Assembly: GCF_012935715.1 (NCBI RefSeq)
Contig: NZ_CP052860.1
Location: 434,001 to 498,000 of the forward strand
Direction: 5' to 3'
Source: Pseudomonas sp. ADAK13
Lineage (GTDB): Bacteria > Pseudomonadota > Gammaproteobacteria > Pseudomonadales > Pseudomonadaceae
Length of the DNA: 64,000 bases
Shown in pieces: positions 49,838 through 58,455 of this stretch. The position numbers and the translations under genes are program-made. Position 1 is the first letter of the stretch. Each line of letters opens with the position of its first letter. Under the pieces are notes generated by a model that had not been told where the DNA came from, ran no database searches, and saw nothing but the letters and a program-made list of their open reading frames with translations.

Positions 49838-51088
49838 ATGCTGAGCTGGGACGAGTTCGACAAAGAAGAAGACGGCGAAGTAGTTGCCAAAGGCGCCAAC
49901 GCCGGCCACGCCACCGAAGCCAACATGGACCGCCTCGACGGTGCCGGCGCTGCTGCCGCCATCGAAGCCCGCGCCGTCACCGCCGCTGACTCCGCCGCCA
50001 TCGTGCGCGCCAAGGCCGCCCTCGACAAACTCGACGTCGCCGAAGGCCTCGCTGAGCTCGAAGGCTCCGCCGCCCGCGTCGCCGTTGACGAAAAGCGCAT
50101 GATCAACTGCCGCGCCGACCTCAACCAACTCGTGCCGTTCAAGTACGACTGGGCCTGGCAGAAATACCTCGACGGCTGCGCCAACCACTGGATGCCGCAA
50201 GAGGTCAACATGACCGCCGACATCGCCCTGTGGAAAAACCCCGAAGGCCTGACCGACGACGAGCGTCGCATCGTCATGCGGAACCTCGGCTTCTTCTCCA
50301 CTGCGGATTCGTTGGTCGCGAACAACCTGGTCCTGGCCGTGTACCGCCTGATCACCAACCCGGAGTGCCGCCAGTACATCCTGCGCCAGGCCTTCGAAGA
50401 AGCGATCCACACCCACGCCTACCAGTACTGCATCGAATCGTTGGCCATGGATGAAGGCGAGATCTTCAACATGTACCACGAGATTCCGTCGGTCGCCAAA
50501 AAGGCCGCCTGGGGCTTGAAGTACACCCGCTCGATCTCCGATCCGAAGTTCGAAACCGGCACCGTCGAGACCGACAAAGAGCTGCTGCGTAACCTGGTCG
50601 CCTACTACTGCGTCCTGGAAGGCATCTTCTTCTACTGCGGCTTCACCCAGATCCTGTCCATGGGCCGTCGCAACAAAATGACCGGCGTGGCCGAGCAGTT
50701 CCAGTACATCCTGCGCGATGAGTCGATGCACCTGAACTTCGGTATCGATGTGATCAACCAGATCAAAATCGAAAACCCGCACCTGTGGGATGCCGAGATG
50801 AAGGAAGAAGCGACCCAGATGATCCTGCAAGGGACTCAGCTGGAGATTGAATACGCGCGTGACACCATGCCACGCGGTGTACTCGGCATGAATGCGGCGA
50901 TGATGGAGGACTACCTCAAGTTCATCGCGAATCGTCGTTTGTCGCAGATTGGGTTGAAGGAAGAGTATCCAGGGACGACGAATCCGTTCCCTTGGATGAG
51001 CGAGATCATGGACTTGAAGAAAGAGAAGAACTTCTTCGAGACCCGTGTGATCGAGTACCAGACTGGTGGTGCGCTGAGCTGGGATTGA
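49838..51088 (+). CDS. nrdB: Ribonucleoside-diphosphate reductase class Ia, beta subunit
   Basis: 416 residues from the ATG at 49838, with GCAGGAGACG upstream. It houses the diiron-tyrosyl radical. [16 protein letters not shown] holds the Glu, His and radical Tyr in E-x2-H-x3-Y spacing, and [14 protein letters not shown] supplies further ligands. An Ala/Asp/Glu-rich N-terminal extension of roughly 60 residues ([20 protein letters not shown]) precedes the ferritin-like core. The C-terminus [13 protein letters not shown] should bind NrdA. It has its own promoter and terminator, far from nrdA. Confidence 0.97.
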   Translation: MLSWDEFDKEEDGEVVAKGANAGHATEANMDRLDGAGAAAAIEARAVTAADSAAIVRAKAALDKLDVAEGLAELEGSAARVAVDEKRMINCRADLNQLVPFKYDWAWQKYLDGCANHWMPQEVNMTADIALWKNPEGLTDDERRIVMRNLGFFSTADSLVANNLVLAVYRLITNPECRQYILRQAFEEAIHTHAYQYCIESLAMDEGEIFNMYHEIPSVAKKAAWGLKYTRSISDPKFETGTVETDKELLRNLVAYYCVLEGIFFYCGFTQILSMGRRNKMTGVAEQFQYILRDESMHLNFGIDVINQIKIENPHLWDAEMKEEATQMILQGTQLEIEYARDTMPRGVLGMNAAMMEDYLKFIANRRLSQIGLKEEYPGTTNPFPWMSEIMDLKKEKNFFETRVIEYQTGGALSWD

Positions 51089-51103
51089 TTCCTAAGCTAA
51101 CTA

Positions 51104-51133
51104 AAAAGCCCTGACTTGATCAGGGCTTTTTTG
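51104..51133 (+). terminator. Terminator of nrdB
   Basis: AAAGCCCTGA and TCAGGGCTTT form a perfect stem followed by a T run, 16 bases past the stop. Confidence 0.9.
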
Positions 51134-51233
51134 TATTTGCAGAAGGCCAAATCCGACAGGCAGGTAGGAAATTTCGTGGACGCGTTAGTGGCCACTCAGT
51201 ATCGTCCGAAGGTTTTCTACCTTTGGCGACTGC

Positions 51234-51947
51234 ATGGATATCACAAAAGATAAAACGGACTGGGACGACGCGGAGTTAGCCGCAGCGGTAGAGGCTTACT
51301 TGAAAATGTTGGCCTGGGAAAAAAGCGGCCAACGTTTTAACAAAGCCTATGAGAACCGCTTGCTACGTCAGGGACCAATCGCAGGCCGCACAGAAGGCTC
51401 TATCGAATTTCGTATGCAGAATATTTCTGCGGTTCTGGTCCAAATGGGCCTGGACCGGATCAAGGGATACAAACCTGCAAAGAACGTGGGCTCGGGAGTA
51501 GAACAACAGATTCGCAAAGTTCTCACCGCCTTTCGTATATTTGAATCAGATGAAACAGCCCAAACTGCAGATGAGCAAACCCTCGTCCGCCGAGCCTCCA
51601 AGCTACTGCAGCGGCCAATCGATAAGGTGCCGGAAGGAATTGCGAAGCCACAGAAAGTGTCCGTTGTCGGTACCGCTTATGTTCGCGATCCCAAATTACG
51701 CGCCTGGGTACTGAAAGAAGCCAATGGCATCTGCGAAGGCTGCGGCTCGAACGCGCCTTTCGAAGTCGACGGCCAGCCATTTCTTGAAGTACATCACGTC
51801 AAGCACCTCGCCCAGAAGGGTTCGGATCGCATCACCAATGCTGTAGCCTTGTGCCCCAATTGCCATCAGCGGTGTCACCGGTCGAGCGACCGGGATGTTT
51901 TCACCAAAGGGCTTTACTCCAAAATCAACAGATTGATACCGGAGTAA
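51234..51947 (+). CDS. HNH endonuclease, McrA-like
   Basis: 237 residues. The N-terminal half carries the module AELAAAVEAYLKMLAWEKSG and GRTEGSIEFRMQNISAVLVQ, found in many solitary HNH restriction-type enzymes. The C-terminal HNH domain has CEGCG (about 167), FLEVHHVKHLAQ (about 185) and LCPNCHQRCH (about 206), so zinc-binding cysteines and catalytic histidines are all present. Base composition is lower in GC than nrdB and no methyltransferase is adjacent. Likely an acquired defence gene, perhaps modification-dependent; specificity is unknown. Confidence 0.85.
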   Translation: MDITKDKTDWDDAELAAAVEAYLKMLAWEKSGQRFNKAYENRLLRQGPIAGRTEGSIEFRMQNISAVLVQMGLDRIKGYKPAKNVGSGVEQQIRKVLTAFRIFESDETAQTADEQTLVRRASKLLQRPIDKVPEGIAKPQKVSVVGTAYVRDPKLRAWVLKEANGICEGCGSNAPFEVDGQPFLEVHHVKHLAQKGSDRITNAVALCPNCHQRCHRSSDRDVFTKGLYSKINRLIPE

Positions 51948-52008
51948 ACTCTTGCTGTCAGAGCAGATGCACCTTCCAAAAAATAGTAGATAGGACCGAG
52001 ACCCGCCC

Positions 52009-52665
52009 GTGAACCCAGACATGCTCGAATCCGGCCCCTTGGATGCCAAAGTACTTTCCGTCTTTGACTTCGACGGCACCCTGACCCACCACGACAGTTT
52101 CGTGCCGTTCCTGAAGTTCGCCTTTGGTAAAGGTGAGTTCATCCGCAGGATGGTGAAGCTGGCGGTGCCTGGCGCGCAATTCCTGTTGCGCGTCATCAGC
52201 CGTGATGAGCTCAAGGCGCAGTTGATCCGCACCTTTATGACCGGCGTGGATAAGGCGTGGGTTCAGCAGAAAGCTGAGGAATACTGCCAGGCGTATTGGA
52301 ACAAGTTGATGCGCCCAACCGGGCTGCAATCGGTGGCCGATGAGGTGAAGTCCGGAGCGGTGGTGACGTTGTGTTCGGCGTCGCCGGCGTTGGTGTTGCA
52401 GCCGTTTGCGGATCGGCTTGGGATCAGGTTGATTGGCACTGAGCTTGAGGTGGTTGACGGGGTGTTGACCGGCAAGCTCACGGGGAATAATTGCCGGTGT
52501 GAGAATAAGGTGCTTCGGCTTGAGGCGGTTTATGGGGATCTGGGGGAGTATCGGCTCAGGGCCTGGGGTGATACGCGCGGGGATCGGGAGTTGTTGGCGG
52601 CGGCGCAGGATGCGCATTTTCGGCATTTTCATGCGAAGAAAAAGCGGGCCAGGTTGCAGCGGTGA
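52009..52665 (+). CDS. HAD-IB family hydrolase (SerB-like phosphatase)
   Basis: 218 residues from GTG at 52009; an ATG at 52021 is also possible. HAD motif I is SVFDFDGTLTHHDSF (nucleophile Asp), motif II is TLCSASPALVLQPF, motif III Lys lies in CENKVLRLEAVYG and motif IV is AWGDTRGDRELL. A helical cap lies between motifs I and II. The substrate is unknown. The C-terminus is basic, and its stop codon lies inside a repeat element that begins at 52661. Confidence 0.88.
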   Translation: MNPDMLESGPLDAKVLSVFDFDGTLTHHDSFVPFLKFAFGKGEFIRRMVKLAVPGAQFLLRVISRDELKAQLIRTFMTGVDKAWVQQKAEEYCQAYWNKLMRPTGLQSVADEVKSGAVVTLCSASPALVLQPFADRLGIRLIGTELEVVDGVLTGKLTGNNCRCENKVLRLEAVYGDLGEYRLRAWGDTRGDRELLAAAQDAHFRHFHAKKKRARLQR

Positions 52666-52739
52666 TGCGGGTGGATGGGGTCTGCGGGTAGACCGAGTTG
52701 ATCCCATCGCAGCCTCGCTGGGGCTCGACAGCTCCCACA
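52661..52739. repeat. REP-like element type 2, copy A
   Basis: Begins GGTGATGCGGGTGGAT and ends GCTCGACAGCTCCCACA. It shares long identical stretches (TCTGCGGGTAGACCG, CCATCGCAGCCTCGCT) with the element at 52879. The outer CTCCCACA is shared with the main REP family. The first bases overlap the HAD gene stop. Confidence 0.8.
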
Positions 52740-52878
52740 GAATTCAGTTGCCGATAGGCCTTCTTCAACCTCCCTGGTGCCTATCAGCCGTTTCCTGCGG
52801 TCACGAAAGCGCTAGTGAGCGCTTAAATTTAATAATAAATCCACCGTGCGTGTCGAAAACGATAACAACCCACAGAGA
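52740..52878. other. Spacer between the two type 2 repeats
   Basis: 139 bases with no gene. It includes a short AT-rich tract (TTAAATTTAATAATAAATCC near 52824). Together with the repeats it forms the 329-base gap between the HAD and LysR genes. Confidence 0.5.
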
Positions 52879-52957
52879 GGTGATGCGGGTGGATATGGTC
52901 TGCGGGTAGACCGCGGTGATGCCATCGCAGCCTCGCTAAAGCTCGACAGCTCCCACA
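52879..52957. repeat. REP-like element type 2, copy B
   Basis: Second copy of the element at 52661 in the same orientation, about 218 bases downstream, with few base differences. Confidence 0.8.
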
Positions 52958-52994
52958 GGGGATCTCTGTAGGTTCTAAGGGTGGTGTGAATTCA

Positions 52995-53954
52995 CTAGAT
53001 GGGCGCTTTGAGATCCACACCCAGTGCCGTTGCGAAGGCTTTTACCAGTGGGCTGCGCGGGGTGTTGTGCTTGAGGATGACGTTGAACGGGGTGCTCAGG
53101 TGGATCTGCTCCGGGCATAACACGCGCAGGCGCCCTTCTTTCACCAGCGGTGTGGCGTAGTGTTCCGGGAGGAAGCCCAGGAAGCGGCCGGTGAGGATGA
53201 GGATGGCCACGGCTTCAACTTGTGAGGCCGACGCGGACTGGCTGTCGTAGCTGACGAAGTTGGCCTTGTCGCTGTGGATCGCGTACCGATGATTGACCAC
53301 TTCATGCTGGCGCAACACATCTGCGTTGATGTTGCTCGCTTCGAACAGCGGATGCCCGACGGCGCAGTACGCGTGGGACTTTTCTTCGTAGAGCGGGAAA
53401 TAATCGAATTCTTCCCGGCGCTGGTACACCGGCACGATGCCGACAATCAGCCGCCCTTCCACCACGCCTCGTTCAACTTCATCCAGTTGCGAGGCATGTA
53501 GGCGTAATCTTATTTTTGGCGATTCTGTATGTAGTTTTCCCAGCGCTTTAATCAGCGGTGAATTAACATCCGATACGGTGTTATCAATAACGCCCACACT
53601 AAGGTCGCCAATCAGTTCATTCTGCGCCGAACTAAGCTTGTCTCTGAAACTGTCCACCGAGGCAAATAGCTCTATGGACGCTTGATAGACTAATTTGCCT
53701 TCTTCGGTCAGGCCAAACCCTTCCCGCCCCCGCGTACACAGGCGCATGCCGATGCGGATTTCCAGGTCGGAAATCTGCTTGCTGATCGCCGCCAGGCCCA
53801 CATTCAGCTCATTCTGCGCCGCGCTGAAGCCGCCCGCTTCGACCACGGCCTTGAACACCCGCAGCAATTTGAAGTCCAGGCCGCTGAGTTGCAGGGGCGG
53901 TCTTGTGCCGGGTTTTGGCGGTATGTTTCCAGAATTGGAAAGTGGGGTTTCCAT
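52995..53954 (-). CDS. LysR-family transcriptional regulator
   Basis: 319 residues from the ATG at 53954 (METPLSNSGNIPP); a TTG at 53972 is also in frame. The winged HTH is LLRVFKAVVEAGGFSAAQNE with NVGLAAISKQISDLEIRIGM. The substrate-binding domain follows (IVPVYQRREEFDYFPLYEEK). It is divergent from the argininosuccinate-lyase-like gene and is the probable regulator of that gene and its transporter. Confidence 0.92.
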   Translation of the reverse strand: METPLSNSGNIPPKPGTRPPLQLSGLDFKLLRVFKAVVEAGGFSAAQNELNVGLAAISKQISDLEIRIGMRLCTRGREGFGLTEEGKLVYQASIELFASVDSFRDKLSSAQNELIGDLSVGVIDNTVSDVNSPLIKALGKLHTESPKIRLRLHASQLDEVERGVVEGRLIVGIVPVYQRREEFDYFPLYEEKSHAYCAVGHPLFEASNINADVLRQHEVVNHRYAIHSDKANFVSYDSQSASASQVEAVAILILTGRFLGFLPEHYATPLVKEGRLRVLCPEQIHLSTPFNVILKHNTPRSPLVKAFATALGVDLKAPI

Positions 53955-54108
53955 AATACGTGTTGACCTCAAGTGCCATATTCAACAGGCTTTGACCTAC
54001 TCCATGAACATCGCCGGGCGGCAATAATGAACATACTTAACCGCCCTTGGCAACCTTGAATATAGCGGGTTGAACGGCTTTTACCGGCTGATTTAACGCC
54101 CATAAAAA

Positions 54109-54126
54109 CCTGACACTTCGATCAGG
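54109..54126. promoter_or_regulatory. Inverted repeat between lysR and the argH-like gene
   Basis: CCTGA and TCAGG are separated by eight bases, flanked by AAAA on the left and a T-rich run on the right. It could be a regulator site or a weak terminator-like leader hairpin. Confidence 0.35.
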
Positions 54127-54216
54127 ACTTTTCGTTTTGCTACTGCCCTCCGAATCCATAAGGCCAAGCCTCGTCCACCGGGCTTGTCACTTCTAAAAAC
54201 AAGCGTGAGGAACACC

Positions 54217-55644
54217 ATGTCTCAGCCCACCGATCGCCTCTGGGGTGCTCGTTTCAAGTCCGGCCCATCCGCTGCTTTGGCCGCGCTGTCGCGTTGCCCC
54301 GAGCGCTATTTTCGCCTGACGCCCTACGACCTGGCCGGCTCCCGGGCCCATGCCCGTGAGTTGCAGCGCGCCGGGTTGCTGGATGAGTCGGAAACCTTGC
54401 GCACCCTGGAAGCGCTGGACCGGATCGGTGAGGACTTTGCCGCTGGCCGCCTGCACCCGACGCTGGATGACGAGGATGTGCACACCTTCATCGAGCGGGT
54501 GTTGACCGAGCGTTTGGGCGCCCTGGGCGGCAAGCTGCGCGCCGGGCGTTCGCGTAACGACCAGACCGCCAACGATTTGCGCCTGTTCCTGCGGGACCAC
54601 GCGCGCACCATCACCACCGAGGTGCTGGGTTTGCAGCAGGCGCTGGTGGACCAGGCCGAGCAGCATATCGAGAGTATCTGCCCGGGCTTCACCCATTTGC
54701 AGCAGGCGCAACCGATCGTGTTCGCCCATCACTTGCTGGCTCACGCGCAATCGATGCTGCGGGATGTGCAGCGTTTGGTGGACTGGGATGCGCGTACGGC
54801 GTTGTCGCCGTTGGGTGCAGCAGCAATGGCAGGTTCGGCGATTGCTCGTCAGCCGGAGCATTCAGCCAAGGAGATGGGTTACACCGGGCCGTGCGAAAAC
54901 TCTATCGACGCTGTAGCCAGTCGTGACCATGTGGCGGAGTTTCTGTTTGTGGCGGGCATGCTCGGGGTGAATATTTCGCGGCTGTCGGAGGAGTTTTGCC
55001 TGTGGTCGTCGCGGCAGTTTCGCTGGGTGCAGTTGGACGATGCCTACGCCACCGGTAGCTCGATCATGCCGCAGAAGAAGAACCCGGACATTGCCGAACT
55101 GGCGCGGGGTAAGGCTGGGCGGTTGATTGGCAACCTGACCGGGTTGATGTCCACGCTCAAGTCGCTGCCGCTGTCGTATAACCGTGATTTGAGTGAAGAC
55201 AAGCACAGCGTGTTGGACAGTGTGGATACGTTGCTGCTGGTGCTGCCGGCGATGGCCGGGATGGTTGCGACGATGAAGGTGCAGGTGGAAGAGCTGCGGC
55301 GTCAGGCGCCGATGGGTTTCACCCTGGCGACTGAGGTGGCGGATTGGTTGGCCACCCGTGGTGTGCCGTTCAAGGAGGCGCATGAGATTACTGGCGCCTT
55401 GGTACAGGCCTGTGAGAAGCATGAGATTGAATTGTGGGAAGCCTCACCGGCGTTGTTGGCGGAGGTGGATACGCGGCTGACGCCGGAAGTGCGTGAGTGC
55501 CTGACCCTGGAAGCGGCGATTGCGGCGCGCAGTGGTTGGGGTGGCACGGCGCCGGAGCGGGTAAGGGAGCAGATTGGGCGGTTGAAGGTGGCGTTGGCTG
55601 CGCAACAGAAGTGGGCAGAGCGTTACACCGGCTTTCGAATTTAG
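54217..55644 (+). CDS. Argininosuccinate lyase-like enzyme
   Basis: 475 residues from the ATG at 54217, with GTGAGGAAC upstream. It belongs to the fumarase/aspartase superfamily. AGRSRNDQTANDLRLFLRD, the His in GFTHLQQAQPIVFAHH and the signature loop GSSIMPQKKNPDIAELARGK are intact, so it should be an active lyase that eliminates fumarate or a similar product. Its place with a LysR regulator and a polar amino acid ABC transporter argues for catabolism of an imported substrate rather than arginine synthesis. Confidence 0.88.
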   Translation: MSQPTDRLWGARFKSGPSAALAALSRCPERYFRLTPYDLAGSRAHARELQRAGLLDESETLRTLEALDRIGEDFAAGRLHPTLDDEDVHTFIERVLTERLGALGGKLRAGRSRNDQTANDLRLFLRDHARTITTEVLGLQQALVDQAEQHIESICPGFTHLQQAQPIVFAHHLLAHAQSMLRDVQRLVDWDARTALSPLGAAAMAGSAIARQPEHSAKEMGYTGPCENSIDAVASRDHVAEFLFVAGMLGVNISRLSEEFCLWSSRQFRWVQLDDAYATGSSIMPQKKNPDIAELARGKAGRLIGNLTGLMSTLKSLPLSYNRDLSEDKHSVLDSVDTLLLVLPAMAGMVATMKVQVEELRRQAPMGFTLATEVADWLATRGVPFKEAHEITGALVQACEKHEIELWEASPALLAEVDTRLTPEVRECLTLEAAIAARSGWGGTAPERVREQIGRLKVALAAQQKWAERYTGFRI

Positions 55645-55653
55645 CGCCCACCT

Positions 55654-55721
55654 TGTAGGAGCCCGGCTTGCCGGCGATGGCGTTCTTGAAACCGCAATCG
55701 CCGGCAAGCCGGGCTCCTACA
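55654..55721. repeat. REP-type inverted repeat, short variant
   Basis: TGTAGGAGCCCGGCTTGCCG and CGGCAAGCCGGGCTCCTACA are perfectly complementary arms around a short centre. It is a distinct subtype from the TGTGGGAGCTGG family, between the lyase and permease genes. Confidence 0.9.
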
Positions 55722-55764
55722 GGGATGTTGGTATCCAGTTAGATCGTTGTTTTGGAGAGTCACC

Positions 55765-56643
55765 ATGAAACAAACCCCGGCAGAGCGCTTGCAAGCCGAG
55801 CGCCAGCAGACCGAGAACCAGTTCGATATCACCCAGTACGAGCACGTGCCCCGTCGCTATTACGGGCGGATGTTTTTCGCTACGTTGATCGTGATCGCCC
55901 TGGCCGCCTTGCTGCGGGCATTCGCCAATGGTCAGATCGAATGGTCCTACATCGGTCAGTTCCTCACGTCCGAGGCGATTATCTGGGGCCTGGTGAACAC
56001 CATCATCATGTCGATCCTGGCCATGGCGCTGGGCGTGGTGATCGGGGTGATCACCGCCATCATGCGCATGTCGGCCAACCCGATCCTGCGTTACGTGGCC
56101 ATCACCTACACCTGGCTGTTTCGTGGCACGCCGCTGATTCTGCAACTGCTGTTGTGGTTCAACCTGGCGCTGATTTTCCCGGTGATCGCGATTCCCGGGC
56201 TGTTCAGCATCGACACCGTGGACCTGATGACGCCATTCGTGGCCGCCCTCCTCGGCCTGAGCATCAACCAGGGTGCCTACACCGCCGAAGTAGTGCGCGC
56301 CGGCCTGTTGTCGGTGGACACCGGCCAGTACGAAGCTGCCAAGTCCATCGGTATGCCGAGCCTTCAAGCGCTGCGTAGGGTGATTCTTCCCCAGGCGATG
56401 CGGGTGATCATTCCGCCTGTAGGCAACGAGTTCATCAGCATGGTGAAAATGACCAGCCTGGCGAGTGTGATCCAGTACTCGGAGCTGCTGCACAACGCGC
56501 AAAACATCTACTACGCCAACGCCCGGGTCATGGAGCTGCTGATTGTTGCCGGCATCTGGTACCTGGCGGTGGTGACTGTTCTTTCATTCGGTCAGAGCCG
56601 CCTTGAGCGTCGTTTTGCCCGCGGCGCCGGCAAGCGTTCGTAA
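55765..56643 (+). CDS. Polar amino acid ABC transporter permease
   Basis: 292 residues from the ATG at 55765, with GGAGAGTC upstream. A hydrophilic N-terminal segment of about 35 residues precedes several hydrophobic helices. TWLFRGTPLILQLLLWF and the EAA loop QYEAAKSIGMPSLQALRRVI are typical of HisMQ permeases. Only one permease gene is present, so it probably acts as a homodimer. Confidence 0.92.
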   Translation: MKQTPAERLQAERQQTENQFDITQYEHVPRRYYGRMFFATLIVIALAALLRAFANGQIEWSYIGQFLTSEAIIWGLVNTIIMSILAMALGVVIGVITAIMRMSANPILRYVAITYTWLFRGTPLILQLLLWFNLALIFPVIAIPGLFSIDTVDLMTPFVAALLGLSINQGAYTAEVVRAGLLSVDTGQYEAAKSIGMPSLQALRRVILPQAMRVIIPPVGNEFISMVKMTSLASVIQYSELLHNAQNIYYANARVMELLIVAGIWYLAVVTVLSFGQSRLERRFARGAGKRS

Positions 56644-56667
56644 GCGCTGACTGAGGAGATTTGCCCC

Positions 56668-57432
56668 ATGAGAAGCATCGTCAAGGCCGTGAACCTGAAC
56701 AAGTATTACGACCAGTATCACGCGTTGCAGGACATCAACCTGGAAGTCGAGCAAGGCGAAGTGCTGTGCATCATCGGCCCGTCCGGTTCCGGCAAAAGTA
56801 CCCTGCTGCGCTGCGTCAATCAGCTGGAGAAAATTGACAAGGGCGGCCTGTGGGTCGACGGCGAACTGGTGGGTTACCGGGTCGTCGGCAACAAGCTGCA
56901 TGAGTTGAATGAATCGCAGATCGCCCGTCAGCGCCTGGCCACCGGCATGGTGTTTCAGCGCTTCAATTTGTTCCCGCACATGACCGTGTTGCAGAACATC
57001 ATCGAAGGCCCGTGCCAGGTGCTCAAGCGCTCACCCAAGGAAGCCACCGAGGACGCGCTGGAGTTGCTGGCCCGGGTTGGCCTGGCGGACAAGCGCAATG
57101 CCTACCCGGTGGAATTGTCCGGCGGCCAGCAACAGCGTGTGGCGATTGCCCGCGCGTTGGCGATGCGCCCCAAGCTGATGTTGTTTGACGAACCCACGTC
57201 AGCCCTCGACCCGGAGCTGGTAGGAGAAGTGCTGTCGGTGATGCGCGATTTGGCCACCACCGGCATGACCATGATTGTGGTCACCCATGAATTGGGCTTC
57301 GCCCGCGAAGTGTCCAACCGCATGGTGTTTATGGATGCCGGCCAGATTGTGGAAGCCGGCAGCCCTGAAGAAATTCTAATAAGCCCACAAAACCCGCGTA
57401 CCCAAAGCTTTATCTCTGCCGTTCGCACTTAA
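56668..57432 (+). CDS. Polar amino acid ABC transporter ATP-binding protein
   Basis: 254 residues. Walker [16 protein letters not shown], signature [17 protein letters not shown] and Walker [13 protein letters not shown] are intact, with the His loop VTHELGF. It is GlnQ/HisP-like. It lies 24 bases after the permease and 25 bases before the binding protein, in one operon. Confidence 0.94.
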   Translation: MRSIVKAVNLNKYYDQYHALQDINLEVEQGEVLCIIGPSGSGKSTLLRCVNQLEKIDKGGLWVDGELVGYRVVGNKLHELNESQIARQRLATGMVFQRFNLFPHMTVLQNIIEGPCQVLKRSPKEATEDALELLARVGLADKRNAYPVELSGGQQQRVAIARALAMRPKLMLFDEPTSALDPELVGEVLSVMRDLATTGMTMIVVTHELGFAREVSNRMVFMDAGQIVEAGSPEEILISPQNPRTQSFISAVRT

Positions 57433-57457
57433 CTAAAAAACTAACGAGAACGCCCCC

Positions 57458-58279
57458 ATGAAAAATCTGTTTCTTCCAAGTTTGCTCGTAGGCCTGATGG
57501 CCTCCACTTCGGTTTTGGCGGCATTGCCGGCAGCGATCAAGGACAAGGGTGAGATCAGCGCGGCCATCGTGCCGAACTACCCGCCGATGGATTTCAAGGA
57601 CACCGCCACCAACAAACTCACCGGCCTGGATTTTGACCTGGGCAACGCCCTGGCCGAACGTCTGGGGGTGAAGATCAAGTGGCAGGAAACCGGCTTCGAA
57701 CAGATGCTCAGCGGCCTGACCACCAAGCGCGTGGACATCGTGCTGTCGGGCATGAGCGACACGGCCGAGCGCCAGAAGGCGGTGACCTTTATCGACTACT
57801 TCACCAGCGGCCCGCAGTTCTACACCCTGGCCAAGCGTGAAGACCTCAAGGAATTGACCGACCTGTGCGGTAAGAAAGTCGGCACCAGCCGACGTACCAC
57901 CTGGCCGTCGGAAATTGCCGCGTGGAGCAAGGAAAACTGCGAAAAAGCCGGTAAGCCAGCGATCGTGGTGATTGGCACTGAAGGCTCGGCGGATGCCCGG
58001 GCGCAGTTGCAGCAGAACCGTCTGGATGCGGCGATGCAGGGCAGTGAAACCATTCCTTACCTGATGTCGCTGGACAAGGGTAAGTACAAGCCGGTGGGCC
58101 TGGCGATTTCCAAGCAGTTCACCGGGTTGGGGATTGAGAAGAGCAATACCGAATTGGTCACGGCCATCAGCGAAACACTGCAGGGCATGATTGATGACGG
58201 TACGTACGGCAAGATCCTGAAGAAGTGGGACCTGGAGCAGGGTGCGGTGGAAAAAATCAGCATCAATGCCGGCCAGTAA
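57458..58279 (+). CDS. Polar amino acid ABC transporter substrate-binding protein
   Basis: 273 residues with the signal peptide MKNLFLPSLLVGLMASTSVLA. The mature part is of the SBP_bac_3 type: EISAAIVPNYPPMDFKDTAT, GLDFDLGNALAERLGVKIKW and VLSGMSDTAERQKAVTFIDY. TSRRTTWPSEI lies where the ligand carboxylate loop is expected. The ligand is unknown; the neighbouring lyase suggests an amino acid conjugate. Confidence 0.93.
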   Translation: MKNLFLPSLLVGLMASTSVLAALPAAIKDKGEISAAIVPNYPPMDFKDTATNKLTGLDFDLGNALAERLGVKIKWQETGFEQMLSGLTTKRVDIVLSGMSDTAERQKAVTFIDYFTSGPQFYTLAKREDLKELTDLCGKKVGTSRRTTWPSEIAAWSKENCEKAGKPAIVVIGTEGSADARAQLQQNRLDAAMQGSETIPYLMSLDKGKYKPVGLAISKQFTGLGIEKSNTELVTAISETLQGMIDDGTYGKILKKWDLEQGAVEKISINAGQ

Positions 58280-58292
58280 CACCGCGTAACCC

Positions 58293-58383
58293 TGTGGGAG
58301 CCGGGCTTGCCCGCGATGGCGGTGAGTCAGGCGACGAATATACAAGCTGACCCACCGCCATCGCAGGCAAGCCAGCTCCCACA
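58293..58383. repeat. REP-type inverted repeat (REPIN)
   Basis: TGTGGGAGCCGGGCTTGCCC on the left and CAGGCAAGCCAGCTCCCACA on the right, the same mixed-arm layout as at 31661. Confidence 0.88.
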
Positions 58384-58455
58384 TTTGATCTTCATTGATC
58401 TGTAGAACCATGCTCGGCTTGACTACGCATTTATGACAAGGACATCCGCACCACC

